This document shows, in pieces, positions 34,901-42,977 of a DNA stretch of 64,000 nucleotides; positions within the stretch are counted from its first letter, which is position 1; every line of letters starts with the position of its first letter. Source of the stretch: Flavobacterium cyclinae (GTDB lineage Bacteria > Bacteroidota > Bacteroidia > Flavobacteriales > Flavobacteriaceae); contig NZ_CP089095.1 in assembly GCF_021172145.1 (NCBI RefSeq), positions 1,054,001 through 1,118,000 of the forward strand. Direction: 5' to 3'. Made by a program: the position numbers and the translations under genes. The notes beneath the pieces were generated by a model, which saw nothing but the letters and a program-made list of their open reading frames with translations, did no database searches and was not told the DNA's origin.

Positions 34901-34908
34901 TATCTTTG
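34901..34908 (+). promoter_or_regulatory. -7 element next to the cysteine desulfurase start
   Basis: TATCTTTG fits TAnnTTTG and ends 4 nt before the ATG at 34913; transcripts would start at or next to the start codon. Confidence 0.5.
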
Positions 34909-34912
34909 CTGT

Positions 34913-36034
34913 ATGAGAAAAGTGTATTTAGATAACGCAGCAACAACGCAAATTCATCCAGAGGTAATTACTGCGATGATGAACGTGCTTCAAAACGATT
35001 TTGGAAACCCATCTTCGACGCATAGTTTTGGTAGAAGTGCCAAGACATTGTTAGAATCATCTCGAAAATCCATTGCGAAATTACTAAATGCACAAGCTTC
35101 AGAAATTATTTTCACGTCAAGCGCAACAGAAGCTACGAATTGGATTCTTACTAGTGTGGTAAAAGATTTGGGAATTAAACGCATTATTACAACTAAAATC
35201 GAGCATCACGCTACTTTACACACAGTTGAGCATTTGGCTAAAGAGTTCGGAATTCAAATAGAATTTATAACGATTTTACCAAATGGAAACATAGATTATC
35301 AAGATTTAGCGGCTAAATTGCATTCAGATATTCCAACATTAGTGTCATTAATACACGTTAATAACGAAATAGGAACGATTTTAGACGTTAAACGCGTTTC
35401 GGACTTGTGCATGTATGCGAAAGCCCTTTTTCATTGCGATACGGTGCAATCTATCGGAAAAACAATTTTAGATGTACAAGACTTGGGAATTGATTTTTTA
35501 GTAGCAAGTGCGCATAAATTTCATGGTCCAAAAGGAATTGGGTTTGCGTACATAAAAAAGAATTCCATGCTACAACCGATGATTTTCGGAGGCGAGCAAG
35601 AAAAAGGAATGCGTGCCGGAACTGAAGCTGTTCATCAGGTTGTTGGTATGGCAAAAGCATTGGAATTAGCTTGTGAGAATATAGAAAACGACACCAATTA
35701 CATTTCCGATTTAAAAAATTACTGCTTTTCAGAATTAAAAAAAGTATTTCCAGAAGTTAAAATCAACGGAGAAAATACGTTTTATAACCTTTTAAACGTC
35801 CAATTGCCTTTATCGGAAGAAAAGACTTCCATGTTGTTATTTACATTGGATATGAAAGGAATTGCCGTTTCACGCGGAAGTGCTTGCCAAAGCGGAAGCA
35901 TCAAACCTTCGCACGTTTTAGCCGAATTTTTATCATCAGAAGAAGCTAAAAAACCAAGTTTACGCATCTCATTTAGTCATTTCAATACTAAAGAAGATAT
36001 TGATTTGCTGGTTGAGGCTTTGAAAACAGTATAA
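34913..36034 (+). CDS. Cysteine desulfurase, NifS/IscS family
   Basis: 373 residues, PLP-dependent. It takes sulfur from cysteine as an enzyme persulfide for Fe-S clusters or tRNA thiolation. MRKVYLDNAATTQIHPEV is the standard start; SATEATNW and HHATLHTVEHL bind the cofactor region; VASAHKFHGPKGIGF contains the Schiff-base Lys; SRGSACQSGS holds the persulfide-forming Cys; RAGTEAVHQVVG precedes it. The TTG at 34898 in the same frame is disregarded. No scaffold gene (IscU, SufU) is adjacent, so the sulfur acceptor is not indicated. The 5' leader appears to be absent. Confidence 0.92.
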   Translation: MRKVYLDNAATTQIHPEVITAMMNVLQNDFGNPSSTHSFGRSAKTLLESSRKSIAKLLNAQASEIIFTSSATEATNWILTSVVKDLGIKRIITTKIEHHATLHTVEHLAKEFGIQIEFITILPNGNIDYQDLAAKLHSDIPTLVSLIHVNNEIGTILDVKRVSDLCMYAKALFHCDTVQSIGKTILDVQDLGIDFLVASAHKFHGPKGIGFAYIKKNSMLQPMIFGGEQEKGMRAGTEAVHQVVGMAKALELACENIENDTNYISDLKNYCFSELKKVFPEVKINGENTFYNLLNVQLPLSEEKTSMLLFTLDMKGIAVSRGSACQSGSIKPSHVLAEFLSSEEAKKPSLRISFSHFNTKEDIDLLVEALKTV

Positions 36035-36049
36035 ATTAATAAAATAATT

Positions 36050-36469
36050 ATGATTAAAAATGTCCTTATTATTCTTGTATTTATTTTATCAGCATGCAAT
36101 AATTCCGTTCAAGAAGTTGAAATAAAAGAGGTTGAAAAGAAGCAAATTATTAATGAAAACTTATTGTTTTTTGATTTTGAATTAATTAAAGATATTGACG
36201 TTAATGATGAAAAAGAATCAGAGTTATATGAATTAGATAATCTTCAAGTTAATTATTTTGAAGATGTTATTTATATTTCGGGGTTAATCAATACAAATGC
36301 TTGTGATAGTTTTACAGGTGATTTTAAGATTAAAGATGATGAATTGTTACTGCTTTTTAAAAATAATTCTGAAGAACCTTGTATGTCAAGCTCAATATTT
36401 AAGATTAGAGTTTTAATCAAAAATCCTTCAAAGAAAAAATATAACGTTGTTTATAAGGTAGAAAATTAA
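36050..36469 (+). CDS. Hypothetical lipoprotein
   Basis: 139 residues. The leader MIKNVLIILVFILSACNN ends in the lipobox LSAC. The mature domain is acidic, contains CDSFTGDFKIKDDELLLLF and a second Cys pair segment (EEPCMSSSIFKIRV), and has the alternating pattern of a small beta-sandwich. I do not recognise a family. It follows the cysteine desulfurase by 15 nt and is likely read from that promoter. Confidence 0.68.
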   Translation: MIKNVLIILVFILSACNNSVQEVEIKEVEKKQIINENLLFFDFELIKDIDVNDEKESELYELDNLQVNYFEDVIYISGLINTNACDSFTGDFKIKDDELLLLFKNNSEEPCMSSSIFKIRVLIKNPSKKKYNVVYKVEN

Positions 36470-36503
36470 TTTATTTATAAATAAAACAATAATAACTACT
36501 GCC

Positions 36504-36656
36504 GTCACTTCGAGTGATTTTTAAAAGGAAAAATGCTATTTTTTGCTTTTAAAAATTGTATCGAGAACTATAGCAACGATTTTTCCTTCTACAGTTCTCG
36601 ATACATTTTGTATTTGAAAATCTTTGGCTTTCCAAATTCAAAACACTCGAAATGAC
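36504..36656. repeat. Nested inverted-repeat element
   Basis: Outer arms GTCACTTCGAGTG (36504-36516) and CACTCGAAATGAC (36644-36656) are reverse complements with one difference. An inner pair TGTATCGAGAACT (36557-36569) and AGTTCTCGATACA (36593-36605) is perfect. The element fills most of the 265-bp gap between the 36050 lipoprotein and the terminator at 36681 and contains no gene. Confidence 0.75.
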
Positions 36657-36680
36657 GCCTGTGGAATTTCGATTTAAAAA

Positions 36681-36720
36681 AAACACGAATTACATAAAGC
36701 ATGCAATTCGTGTTTTTTTT
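36681..36720. terminator. Bidirectional terminator with AACACGAATT core
   Basis: AAACACGAATT (36681-36691) and AATTCGTGTTT (36705-36715) are a perfect 11-bp inverted repeat with an A run before and a T run after. It separates the plus-strand lipoprotein gene from the convergent SRPBCC gene. Confidence 0.8.
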
Positions 36721-36734
36721 AGTTATTTAAGAAA

Positions 36735-37127
36735 CTACAATTTCCCCATATTTTGAGCCAATGTCTCAATGAATTTAGTGATTGGTCCTTTGATCATCAT
36801 GGCCATCATTGGATTAAAATCACCTTCAAAAGCTAATTGAACTTCTGTATTATCAGCATCAATTGCGTTTAAGTTTCCAGTTAAGGTAAAAGGCAATTTA
36901 CTTGAAGCAGCTCCTAAAACGATTTGCGAATTTGGAGTTCCTCCTTTTTTAACCAATTTAATTTCTGGCATACCTTTTAAACCAAATTCAAAGCAATTTT
37001 CGTCGATTACTTCAAATTTTGCGATATTTTCAGGCATTAATTTCTCGAAATTCTTTACGTCGTTCAAAGCGTTGAATAAGTATTCAGCCGATTTTGCTAC
37101 GTTTACTTTTGGACTTTCTAAGTTCAT
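36735..37127 (-). CDS. SRPBCC (START/Bet v 1-like) family protein
   Basis: 130 residues covering one helix-grip domain: KVNVAKSAEYLFNALNDVKNFE at the N terminus, a run of strands carrying LAFEGDFNPMMAMMIKGP, and a C-terminal amphipathic helix (ITKFIETLAQNMGKL). The family includes polyketide cyclase-like and CoxG-like proteins that bind hydrophobic ligands. It is downstream of pyrE on the same strand, an arrangement that is conserved in many flavobacteria, though the ligand is unknown. Confidence 0.82.
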   Translation of the reverse strand: MNLESPKVNVAKSAEYLFNALNDVKNFEKLMPENIAKFEVIDENCFEFGLKGMPEIKLVKKGGTPNSQIVLGAASSKLPFTLTGNLNAIDADNTEVQLAFEGDFNPMMAMMIKGPITKFIETLAQNMGKL

Positions 37128-37200
37128 ATTTTTTTGTTTAAAAGTTTATAAGGTTAAGAGTTTAAAAGGTTACAATAACAAGTTTAAAAGTTAGTTTTTA

Positions 37201-37228
37201 CTTCCAACTTCCAACTTCCATCTCCCAA
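37201..37228. repeat. Heptad tandem tract, unit CTTCCAA
   Basis: Units begin at 37201, 37208, 37215 and 37222 (the last with two changes), 7 bp apart, and end directly at the pyrE stop codon. A looser GTTTAAAAG-rich stretch precedes it at 37139-37195. Confidence 0.72.
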
Positions 37229-37876
37229 CTAAACTTCCACGTTCCACTCAGAAGGATTCGCATTCCAAGCGCTCAATGTTTCCAATTCATTTTCTGAAAC
37301 ATATTGTTTGTCAACCGCTTTTTGCAATAAGTTTTCGTAATTACTTAACGTGAAAACATCCAAATTGGCTGCTTCAAAGCGTTCTTTTGAAACTGGAAAA
37401 CCATAGGTAAAAATGGCTGCCATTCCTTTTACATTAGCGCCTTCGTTGCGTAAAGCTTCAACGGCTAATAAACTGCTTCCGCCAGTCGAAATTAAATCTT
37501 CAACAACTACTACGTTTTGTCCTTTTTGCAAGAAACCTTCTACTTGGTTTTGTCTTCCGTGTTTTTTTGGTTCTGGACGAACGTAAACGAAAGGTAATCC
37601 CATCGCTTCGGCTACTAAAATTCCGATTCCAATTGCGCCTGTTGCAACACCTGCAATGACATCGGGTTTGCCAAATTTATCCTCAATATGCTTCGCAAAT
37701 TCATCACGAACATAATTTCTAACCGCTGGAAATGAAAGGATTATGCGGTTATCACAATAAATTGGAGACTTCCAGCCTGAAGCCCACGTAAAAGGATTTT
37801 TAGAATTTAATTTAATTGCGTTTATTTGTAAAAGCAATTCGGCTGTTTGTTGGGCGGTATTGTTATTAAAAATCAT
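37229..37876 (-). CDS. pyrE: Orotate phosphoribosyltransferase
   Basis: 215 residues. It joins orotate and PRPP to orotidine 5'-phosphate, the fifth step of UMP synthesis. The PRPP loop VVVVEDLISTGGSS is at about 120-133; SGWKSPIYCDNR and GVATGAIGIGILVAEAMG form the remaining substrate site. A C-terminal extension of ~25 residues (YVSENELETLSAWNANPSEW) is usual in Bacteroidota versions. Its start is only 7 nt from the start of the divergent NUDIX gene, and its -7 element overlaps that gene's start codon. Confidence 0.96.
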   Translation of the reverse strand: MIFNNNTAQQTAELLLQINAIKLNSKNPFTWASGWKSPIYCDNRIILSFPAVRNYVRDEFAKHIEDKFGKPDVIAGVATGAIGIGILVAEAMGLPFVYVRPEPKKHGRQNQVEGFLQKGQNVVVVEDLISTGGSSLLAVEALRNEGANVKGMAAIFTYGFPVSKERFEAANLDVFTLSNYENLLQKAVDKQYVSENELETLSAWNANPSEWNVEV

Positions 37877-37880
37877 ATTG

Positions 37881-37888
37881 CAAATGTA
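37881..37888 (-). promoter_or_regulatory. -7 element of pyrE overlapping the NUDIX start codon
   Basis: Minus-strand TACATTTG fits TAnnTTTG and ends 4 nt before the pyrE ATG at 37876. It overlaps the plus-strand ATG at 37884. Confidence 0.5.
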
Positions 37889-38489
37889 TAAAGTTTTTGT
37901 GAACGATAAGCCACTTTTTTTGACAAATCAAGTTCAAAAGGAGACTGATTTCAAACTTTTTTTATTAGAGAGTGTTGATATCAAGAAGTTAATTGTTAAA
38001 ATTTTTCAGAATAAAATTCAGAAGGCCTTTTTGTATCATCCTGATGAAAAATTAATAATGAAAACACTTCGTGCCAAATTACCTGTTGAAAAAGCAGGGG
38101 GTGGATTGGTTTATAACAAAGACGGCAATGTGCTTTTTATTTTCAGAAATGGTAAATGGGATTTACCAAAAGGCGGCACCGAAAAAAATGAAACCATTGA
38201 AGAAACCGCCATGCGCGAAGTAGAAGAAGAAACAGGCGTAACTGGATTAGCTATCACCGAAAAACTGCAAAGAACCTATCATATTTTCAAAAGAAACGGT
38301 CGTTACAAATTAAAAATTACGCAATGGTTTGAAATGCGTACCAAATTTGAAGGCAATCCACAAGGACAAGCTGATGAAGGAATCGAACGAGTAGAATGGG
38401 TGAATCCTAAAGATATTAAGTTTTTATTAGAGAACTCGTACGAGAATATTAAGTTGTTGTTTGAGGAAGAATTAGTAGGAAACCACTAA
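37884..38489 (+). CDS. NUDIX hydrolase
   Basis: 201 residues from ATG 37884 (a TTG 24 nt upstream lies inside pyrE). The Nudix box is complete: GGTEKNETIEETAMREVEEETGV, at about 104-126, binds Mg2+ and cleaves nucleoside diphosphate linkages. It has a ~75-residue N-terminal extension (FVNDKPLFLTNQVQKE and following) of the kind common in Bacteroidota proteins that lie next to pyrE. Substrate is unknown. Only 7 nt separate its start from that of pyrE. Confidence 0.88.
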   Translation: MYKVFVNDKPLFLTNQVQKETDFKLFLLESVDIKKLIVKIFQNKIQKAFLYHPDEKLIMKTLRAKLPVEKAGGGLVYNKDGNVLFIFRNGKWDLPKGGTEKNETIEETAMREVEEETGVTGLAITEKLQRTYHIFKRNGRYKLKITQWFEMRTKFEGNPQGQADEGIERVEWVNPKDIKFLLENSYENIKLLFEEELVGNH

Positions 38490-38497
38490 TGTAATTT

Positions 38498-38932
38498 ATG
38501 GTTAATATTAAGATAGTTTTGTTTGGATTTTTTTTCATAACGTCTAATTTATTTTCACAAGAAATACAATTAGATGAAAATCTTGTTGGATTTTCATGTG
38601 GAGGAAATGGGAAACCAACAAAACTTGTACAGGAAATAACAGAATTAATAAATTCGAAAAAATATGAAGAAATAGAATCTTATTTAAATTCTAAAAATGC
38701 AAGTAAAATGTATCTTTCAATTATAGTTCTTGAAAGACTTTCTGAGCTTGAAATGTACGAGTTAAGCGAAAATACTCAAAAAGTAATAAAAAAAATTAAA
38801 GATTCTCCTTTCGTTGTTATGAATTGTTACGGTTGTTTGATTGAATATACTACAATGAAAACAATGTTTTCGACAGATAATTTTATCGGGTCTAAAAAAT
38901 GGATAGAAAAAAATATAATTATTGATAAATAA
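38498..38932 (+). CDS. Hypothetical secreted protein
   Basis: 144 residues: signal peptide MVNIKIVLFGFFFITSNLFSQ, then a mature segment with helices (TELINSKKYEEIESYLNSKN) and a CYGCL pair near residue 122. Unrecognised; the low-complexity AT-rich codon use resembles other accessory genes here. It is separated by only 8 nt from the NUDIX gene, so it is probably on the same transcript. Confidence 0.62.
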   Translation: MVNIKIVLFGFFFITSNLFSQEIQLDENLVGFSCGGNGKPTKLVQEITELINSKKYEEIESYLNSKNASKMYLSIIVLERLSELEMYELSENTQKVIKKIKDSPFVVMNCYGCLIEYTTMKTMFSTDNFIGSKKWIEKNIIIDK

Positions 38933-38936
38933 TAAA

Positions 38937-39599
38937 TTAACTTTTAAAAATTTCTTTATTTCGTTTGAAATATGACTCCACTTCATCAATATTTTTCAAG
39001 GCAACAATTTTTTCAGTTACAGGATAATTATCAACAAGAAGTAAATCGTATTTCAATCCAATTTTATTAAGAATATTTATAATTTCTGTGTTTAATTTTG
39101 AAGTTCTATTGTATGAAACAAACCAAATGTTTTCAACAATATCGTCTTTATGCTCTATGAAAATAGTATCACCTAAACATCCAAAAGCAATTGTATTTTG
39201 GTTTTTAATTTCTTCAGGATAAGCGCAAGCTCCAGAGTAAAATATTTTTTTATATTTATTAATTCCAATTTTTTCTAAAAACGCTGTAATTTCATTAATC
39301 TCAATTTTTAAAATTTCTGTTTTAATTTTTGCGTAACTCGACAATGCCTTACTCTTATCAATATTTTTGTCAATTAAATACTCATAATTTGTTGCTGGAA
39401 TAATTTCAATCATTAAATATTCTTCTTCCCATAACCAAGTTTTATCTTCATCATAAGTTTCATCTTCTATAATTTTGATGATTGTTGGTTTAAAATCATT
39501 CTTGACTTTGTTTTCTAATTTAATTTCCTTTTTGGAATCATAAATAATATAAACAAAAGCAAAAACAATGACTATAAATAAAACTATGTTTGGTAGCAT
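38937..39599 (-). CDS. Hypothetical membrane-anchored protein
   Basis: 220 residues. One N-terminal transmembrane helix (about 3-20, IVLFIVIVFAFVYIIYD) precedes a soluble domain. The region SGACAYPEEIKNQNTIAFGC contains three cysteines spaced around a predicted turn. No domain recognised. It meets the convergent 38498 gene with a 4-nt gap. The previous gene on this strand ends 57 nt further on, across a TTGAC-rich tract of ~8-bp period (39640-39660). Confidence 0.6.
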   Translation of the reverse strand: MLPNIVLFIVIVFAFVYIIYDSKKEIKLENKVKNDFKPTIIKIIEDETYDEDKTWLWEEEYLMIEIIPATNYEYLIDKNIDKSKALSSYAKIKTEILKIEINEITAFLEKIGINKYKKIFYSGACAYPEEIKNQNTIAFGCLGDTIFIEHKDDIVENIWFVSYNRTSKLNTEIINILNKIGLKYDLLLVDNYPVTEKIVALKNIDEVESYFKRNKEIFKS

Positions 39600-39656
39600 G
39601 GATATTTAATTTTCTAAAATTGGTTTAATTGGCACATTGACTAATTGACAAATTAT

Positions 39657-41369
39657 CTAATTCAATCTATAAACCGGATACTGCAAATGCGCTTTTTCAT
39701 AATAAGGCGATTGTTTGTAAACCCAATCCAATTGTGCTGGGCCGTTTTCAGCGAAAGCTTTGTCGTTTTGTTTCTTTTGTTCTAATTCGGCTTTGATTTT
39801 TGGGTTTTTATCTAAAAATTCTTTGGCTAAATCTTCAAAAACATAACTCGAAAAGTATTCTTTTTGTTGTAAAATAGGATCAAAGAAGTTCCAATTGAAA
39901 TAACTGTCTACTGCTTCTGGTTCTAAAGTTTCCATTAAGTATTTTACGCCTGGTTGATTCGTGTAAAACACATAATCACCATAATAAAATTTTACTTTTT
40001 GAGTTGATTTTATAACTTTCGTATTGTAATGTCCGTAATGTCCTTCGTATGGCGATTTTGAGGTTTGATAACTTTCAATTTTATACGACTCTACTTCAAT
40101 AATCGTGTCATTTTGAATTCTATGCGCATTGATGTTGTTCAATTTCAAAATATCCAACACTTGCCATTGCGATTGCGGAATGATATATGCTTTCGGTATG
40201 CTTACAAATTTCGAAGGTTTATAATTACCATAAAACGGAATTTTCTTGGTAAACGGTTTACTTTTATCATAATACAAACGATCTTTTCCTGAAATATCAC
40301 TTGGTTTGTATCCGCCTTGATAGCCTTTGAAATCAATATAAGATACTTTTGTTGAATCAATTGCCCAATCGATTGGATATGGCATTCCTGCTTGATATTC
40401 GTTCAAAGCATCTTTACGTAATTGCTTGATTTTTTGCCAATTCGCATCGGCGAAATTAATCGTGCTGACCATAAATTCATAAGTCACTTTTACGCGTTCT
40501 TTGTATGCTTTCAACATGTGTGTTTCTGGTACAAATCCTAAAGTGTGAAATAAAGTGGTATATCCTGTTGCATATCGTGGTGTATCAGTAAATTGTTCAA
40601 AACCTTTATCCGGCGTAGTACTATGTACATTTACATACGGAACCACATCGATTTTCTTTTTATTCATGTCTTGTACTACCGATGGATATAATTCATTGAT
40701 GAAATAATTGCCTAATGTATTTCCTAAACGTTCGTGTTGGGTCGCAATACAAGTAAATGTATATTGGTAATCAGCACCATTAGAAACGTGATTATCTAAG
40801 AAAATATCCGGATTTAACTCGGTAAACAACTTTTGAAAACTTCTAGAATTTTTTGTGTCCGATTTAATAAAATCACGATTCAAATCATAATTGCGTCCAT
40901 TTCCTCTGAAACCATATTCTTCTGGACCGTTTTGATTGGCTCTCGAATGCGAATTTCGATTTAACATCCCACCAACACTATACACCGGAATAGCTGCAAT
41001 TAGAGTGTTTTTAGCCGTTTTGATTTTTCCCATGGCTAAATCGCGCATCAACATCATAGTAGCGTCTATTCCGTCAGGTTCACCCGCGTGAATTCCGTTG
41101 TTGATTAATATTACTGCTTTGTTTTTAGTGAAATATTCGTCAAAATCAAATTTGCCTTCGCTTGAAAAAAGTACTACATGTAAAGGTTTTCCGCTATCGG
41201 TTGTACCTTTGTGAATCATTTGAATGTTGGCAAAACGTTCATCTAATTTTTCATAAAACGCAATACATTCCTCATAAGTAGTAGATTGATTGCCATTGCC
41301 ATTTTCGAAAGGTGTTCTTAAGTTTTGTGAAAAAATTGAAATTGAGAACAATAGAAAAATATATTTCAT
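39657..41369 (-). CDS. M14 family zinc carboxypeptidase
   Basis: 570 residues with signal peptide MKYIFLLFSISIFSQ. The catalytic metal site is visible: NNGIHAGEPDGID provides HxxE zinc ligands (His and Glu around residue 91), and DNHVSNGADY a third His. A downstream conserved GFVPETHMLKAYKERV may supply the catalytic Glu. The peptidase domain covers roughly 25-330; the C-terminal third is a beta-rich extension found in this Bacteroidota subgroup, usually annotated M14 family metallopeptidase. It probably acts on peptides in the periplasm or outside. One nt separates it from the MORN-like gene upstream. Confidence 0.85.
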   Translation of the reverse strand: MKYIFLLFSISIFSQNLRTPFENGNGNQSTTYEECIAFYEKLDERFANIQMIHKGTTDSGKPLHVVLFSSEGKFDFDEYFTKNKAVILINNGIHAGEPDGIDATMMLMRDLAMGKIKTAKNTLIAAIPVYSVGGMLNRNSHSRANQNGPEEYGFRGNGRNYDLNRDFIKSDTKNSRSFQKLFTELNPDIFLDNHVSNGADYQYTFTCIATQHERLGNTLGNYFINELYPSVVQDMNKKKIDVVPYVNVHSTTPDKGFEQFTDTPRYATGYTTLFHTLGFVPETHMLKAYKERVKVTYEFMVSTINFADANWQKIKQLRKDALNEYQAGMPYPIDWAIDSTKVSYIDFKGYQGGYKPSDISGKDRLYYDKSKPFTKKIPFYGNYKPSKFVSIPKAYIIPQSQWQVLDILKLNNINAHRIQNDTIIEVESYKIESYQTSKSPYEGHYGHYNTKVIKSTQKVKFYYGDYVFYTNQPGVKYLMETLEPEAVDSYFNWNFFDPILQQKEYFSSYVFEDLAKEFLDKNPKIKAELEQKKQNDKAFAENGPAQLDWVYKQSPYYEKAHLQYPVYRLN

Positions 41370-41370
41370 A

Positions 41371-42108
41371 CTAATTTTGTTTAACGTTTTTTCCTCTCGA
41401 AATGATTAATATAGCATCTTTATTTTGTTGTTCTTCCGTTAGTCTAATATTGTCAATTTCGATTGTACTTTCGAATTTAATTAATTTTCCATTTTCATCC
41501 CATTCTCTTAAAATAAAATGATCAAAATCAGGTAAGGATTGTCTAATAGATTTTATTTTTCCATTCTCATGATATACAATTCTTTCGCTATATGAATTTT
41601 TCTTTATCCATATAGAACTAATTTTTCCAGATTCATAGTATGTTCTTTTAAAATAATGACCATTATCATCATAAATCATTAACGTATCGTTATTTTTAAT
41701 TATGTATTCAGCGGGTAAATAATAATTATCGGAAAGTTTTAATTCTTTAATCCCGCGAGTGTTATTGATTTTAAAAATAGGGTTTTTAATTTTAGGTTTC
41801 TTAATTTTTATATTATTTGTAAAAACACAATCACAATCTGCAATTTCTTTAGATGAGAAATCAAAATTGAATTGAATGGTGTCTTTTTTAATAGAATAGT
41901 TTAAGATGTCACCATTATTGCAGTTTTCTGTGTATTGAATTTTAATCGATAAAGTATCTCTATCAATGTTTGAAGAAATTATACGTTGATTTACTCTATT
42001 TGTAGCAGTTGAATGACATTCAAGCTTTGAATCAATTAATTCATATGTTTTTGTTTGAGAAAAAATTGAAATTGAGATAAAAAGTAGGCTTATTTGTAAA
42101 AAACGCAT
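41371..42108 (-). CDS. MORN-like repeat secreted protein
   Basis: 245 residues with a signal peptide MRFLQISLLFISISIFSQ. A beta-rich N-terminal half contains three Cys (ECHSTATN, ENCNNGD, CDCVFTNN). The C-terminal part (about 140-215) holds two or three MORN-variant repeats: YFKRTYYESGKISSIWIK, RIVYHENGKIKSIRQ and REWDENGKLIKFES, which form a beta-hairpin ladder. Its function is unknown; it is directly upstream of the M14 peptidase and probably cotranscribed. A -7 element (minus TATTTTTG, 42130-42137) is 21 nt before its ATG. Confidence 0.72.
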   Translation of the reverse strand: MRFLQISLLFISISIFSQTKTYELIDSKLECHSTATNRVNQRIISSNIDRDTLSIKIQYTENCNNGDILNYSIKKDTIQFNFDFSSKEIADCDCVFTNNIKIKKPKIKNPIFKINNTRGIKELKLSDNYYLPAEYIIKNNDTLMIYDDNGHYFKRTYYESGKISSIWIKKNSYSERIVYHENGKIKSIRQSLPDFDHFILREWDENGKLIKFESTIEIDNIRLTEEQQNKDAILIISRGKNVKQN

Positions 42109-42163
42109 AGTTGTTGTTTATTTGATTTTCAAAAATAGAAAATCTTTTTGAGGTATAATTTTT

Positions 42164-42246
42164 TTTATCCACAGATTAAAGGATTAAAAGGATTTTAAAT
42201 TATTATGTATAAATAATATGTGTTAATCTATGTAATCCGTGGCATT
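42164..42246. repeat. Degenerate inverted repeat (ATCCACAGATTAA type)
   Basis: The left arm carries TTATCCACAGATTAAAGG, the right arm GTTAATCTATGTAATCCGTGG, approximate reverse complements. The right arm resembles AATCTGTGTTATCCGCG at 61616. The element fills the divergent gap before the methyltransferase promoter. Confidence 0.5.
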
Positions 42247-42270
42247 TTTTTAGTTTAGACAATTAGAGTT

Positions 42271-42278
42271 TATATTTG
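42271..42278 (+). promoter_or_regulatory. -7 element next to the methyltransferase start
   Basis: TATATTTG fits TAnnTTTG and ends 4 nt before the ATG at 42283, predicting a leaderless transcript. Confidence 0.5.
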
Positions 42279-42282
42279 CTTT

Positions 42283-42918
42283 ATGAATTTAGAAAATTGT
42301 CCTTTATGTAAAGGTGAAGCGGAAATCTTCTGTGAAAAACCAAAACATTTGTTTTATAAATGTAACGAGTGTGAAGGTGTTTTTCGCCCTACAAATACAT
42401 ATTTAACTCCAGATGCTGAAAAAGCACATTATGAATTGCATAATAATGATGTAAACGATGTGCGTTATCAAAACTTTGTTTCACCAATTGTAAATGCTGT
42501 TTTACAAGATTTTACTTCAAATGATAAAGGATTGGACTTTGGCTCAGGAACTGGACCAGTAGTTTCTAAAATGCTTCGAGATAAAGGATTTCAAATAGAA
42601 AATTACGACTTGTATTTTGAAAATAATCCAGAACTGCTAACAAGAAAGTATGATTATATTTCATGTTGTGAAGTAATGGAACATTTTAAACAACCTTTGC
42701 AAGAGTTTCAATTGTTGCATTCGATGTTGTTACCAAACGGCAAATTGTATTGTAAAACCGAAGTTTTTAAAAACCAAAAACCTTTTGAAGATTGGTATTA
42801 CAAAGATGATTTTACGCACGTTTTCATTTACCAACCCAAAACTTTAGAATGGATAAAAGAAGAATTCCACTTTTCGAATTTAATTATTCAAGAAAAGTTG
42901 ATTGTGTTTGAGAAATAA
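42283..42918 (+). CDS. Class I SAM-dependent methyltransferase with N-terminal zinc ribbon
   Basis: 211 residues. The first 32 residues hold two CxxC pairs (CPLCKGEAEIF and CNECEGVFR), a zinc ribbon. Then GLDFGSGTGPVVSKML is the SAM-binding motif I, NYDLYFENN the acidic motif II region, and ISCCEVMEHF the conserved post-motif segment. The layout matches bacterial enzymes usually annotated methyltransferase domain-containing protein; the substrate, small molecule or RNA, is not known. The downstream inverted repeat at 42919 may terminate it. Confidence 0.82.
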   Translation: MNLENCPLCKGEAEIFCEKPKHLFYKCNECEGVFRPTNTYLTPDAEKAHYELHNNDVNDVRYQNFVSPIVNAVLQDFTSNDKGLDFGSGTGPVVSKMLRDKGFQIENYDLYFENNPELLTRKYDYISCCEVMEHFKQPLQEFQLLHSMLLPNGKLYCKTEVFKNQKPFEDWYYKDDFTHVFIYQPKTLEWIKEEFHFSNLIIQEKLIVFEK

Positions 42919-42967
42919 AACACGAATTAGCACGAATGAATTAGTGTAAATTATTGAAATTGGTGTT
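42919..42967. repeat. Inverted repeat with AACACGAATT core
   Basis: AACACGAATTAGCACGAAT (42919-42937) faces a degenerate complementary arm ending GGTGTT at 42967. It is related to the repeat at 8643. Confidence 0.5.
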
Positions 42968-42977
42968 ATGATTTAGT

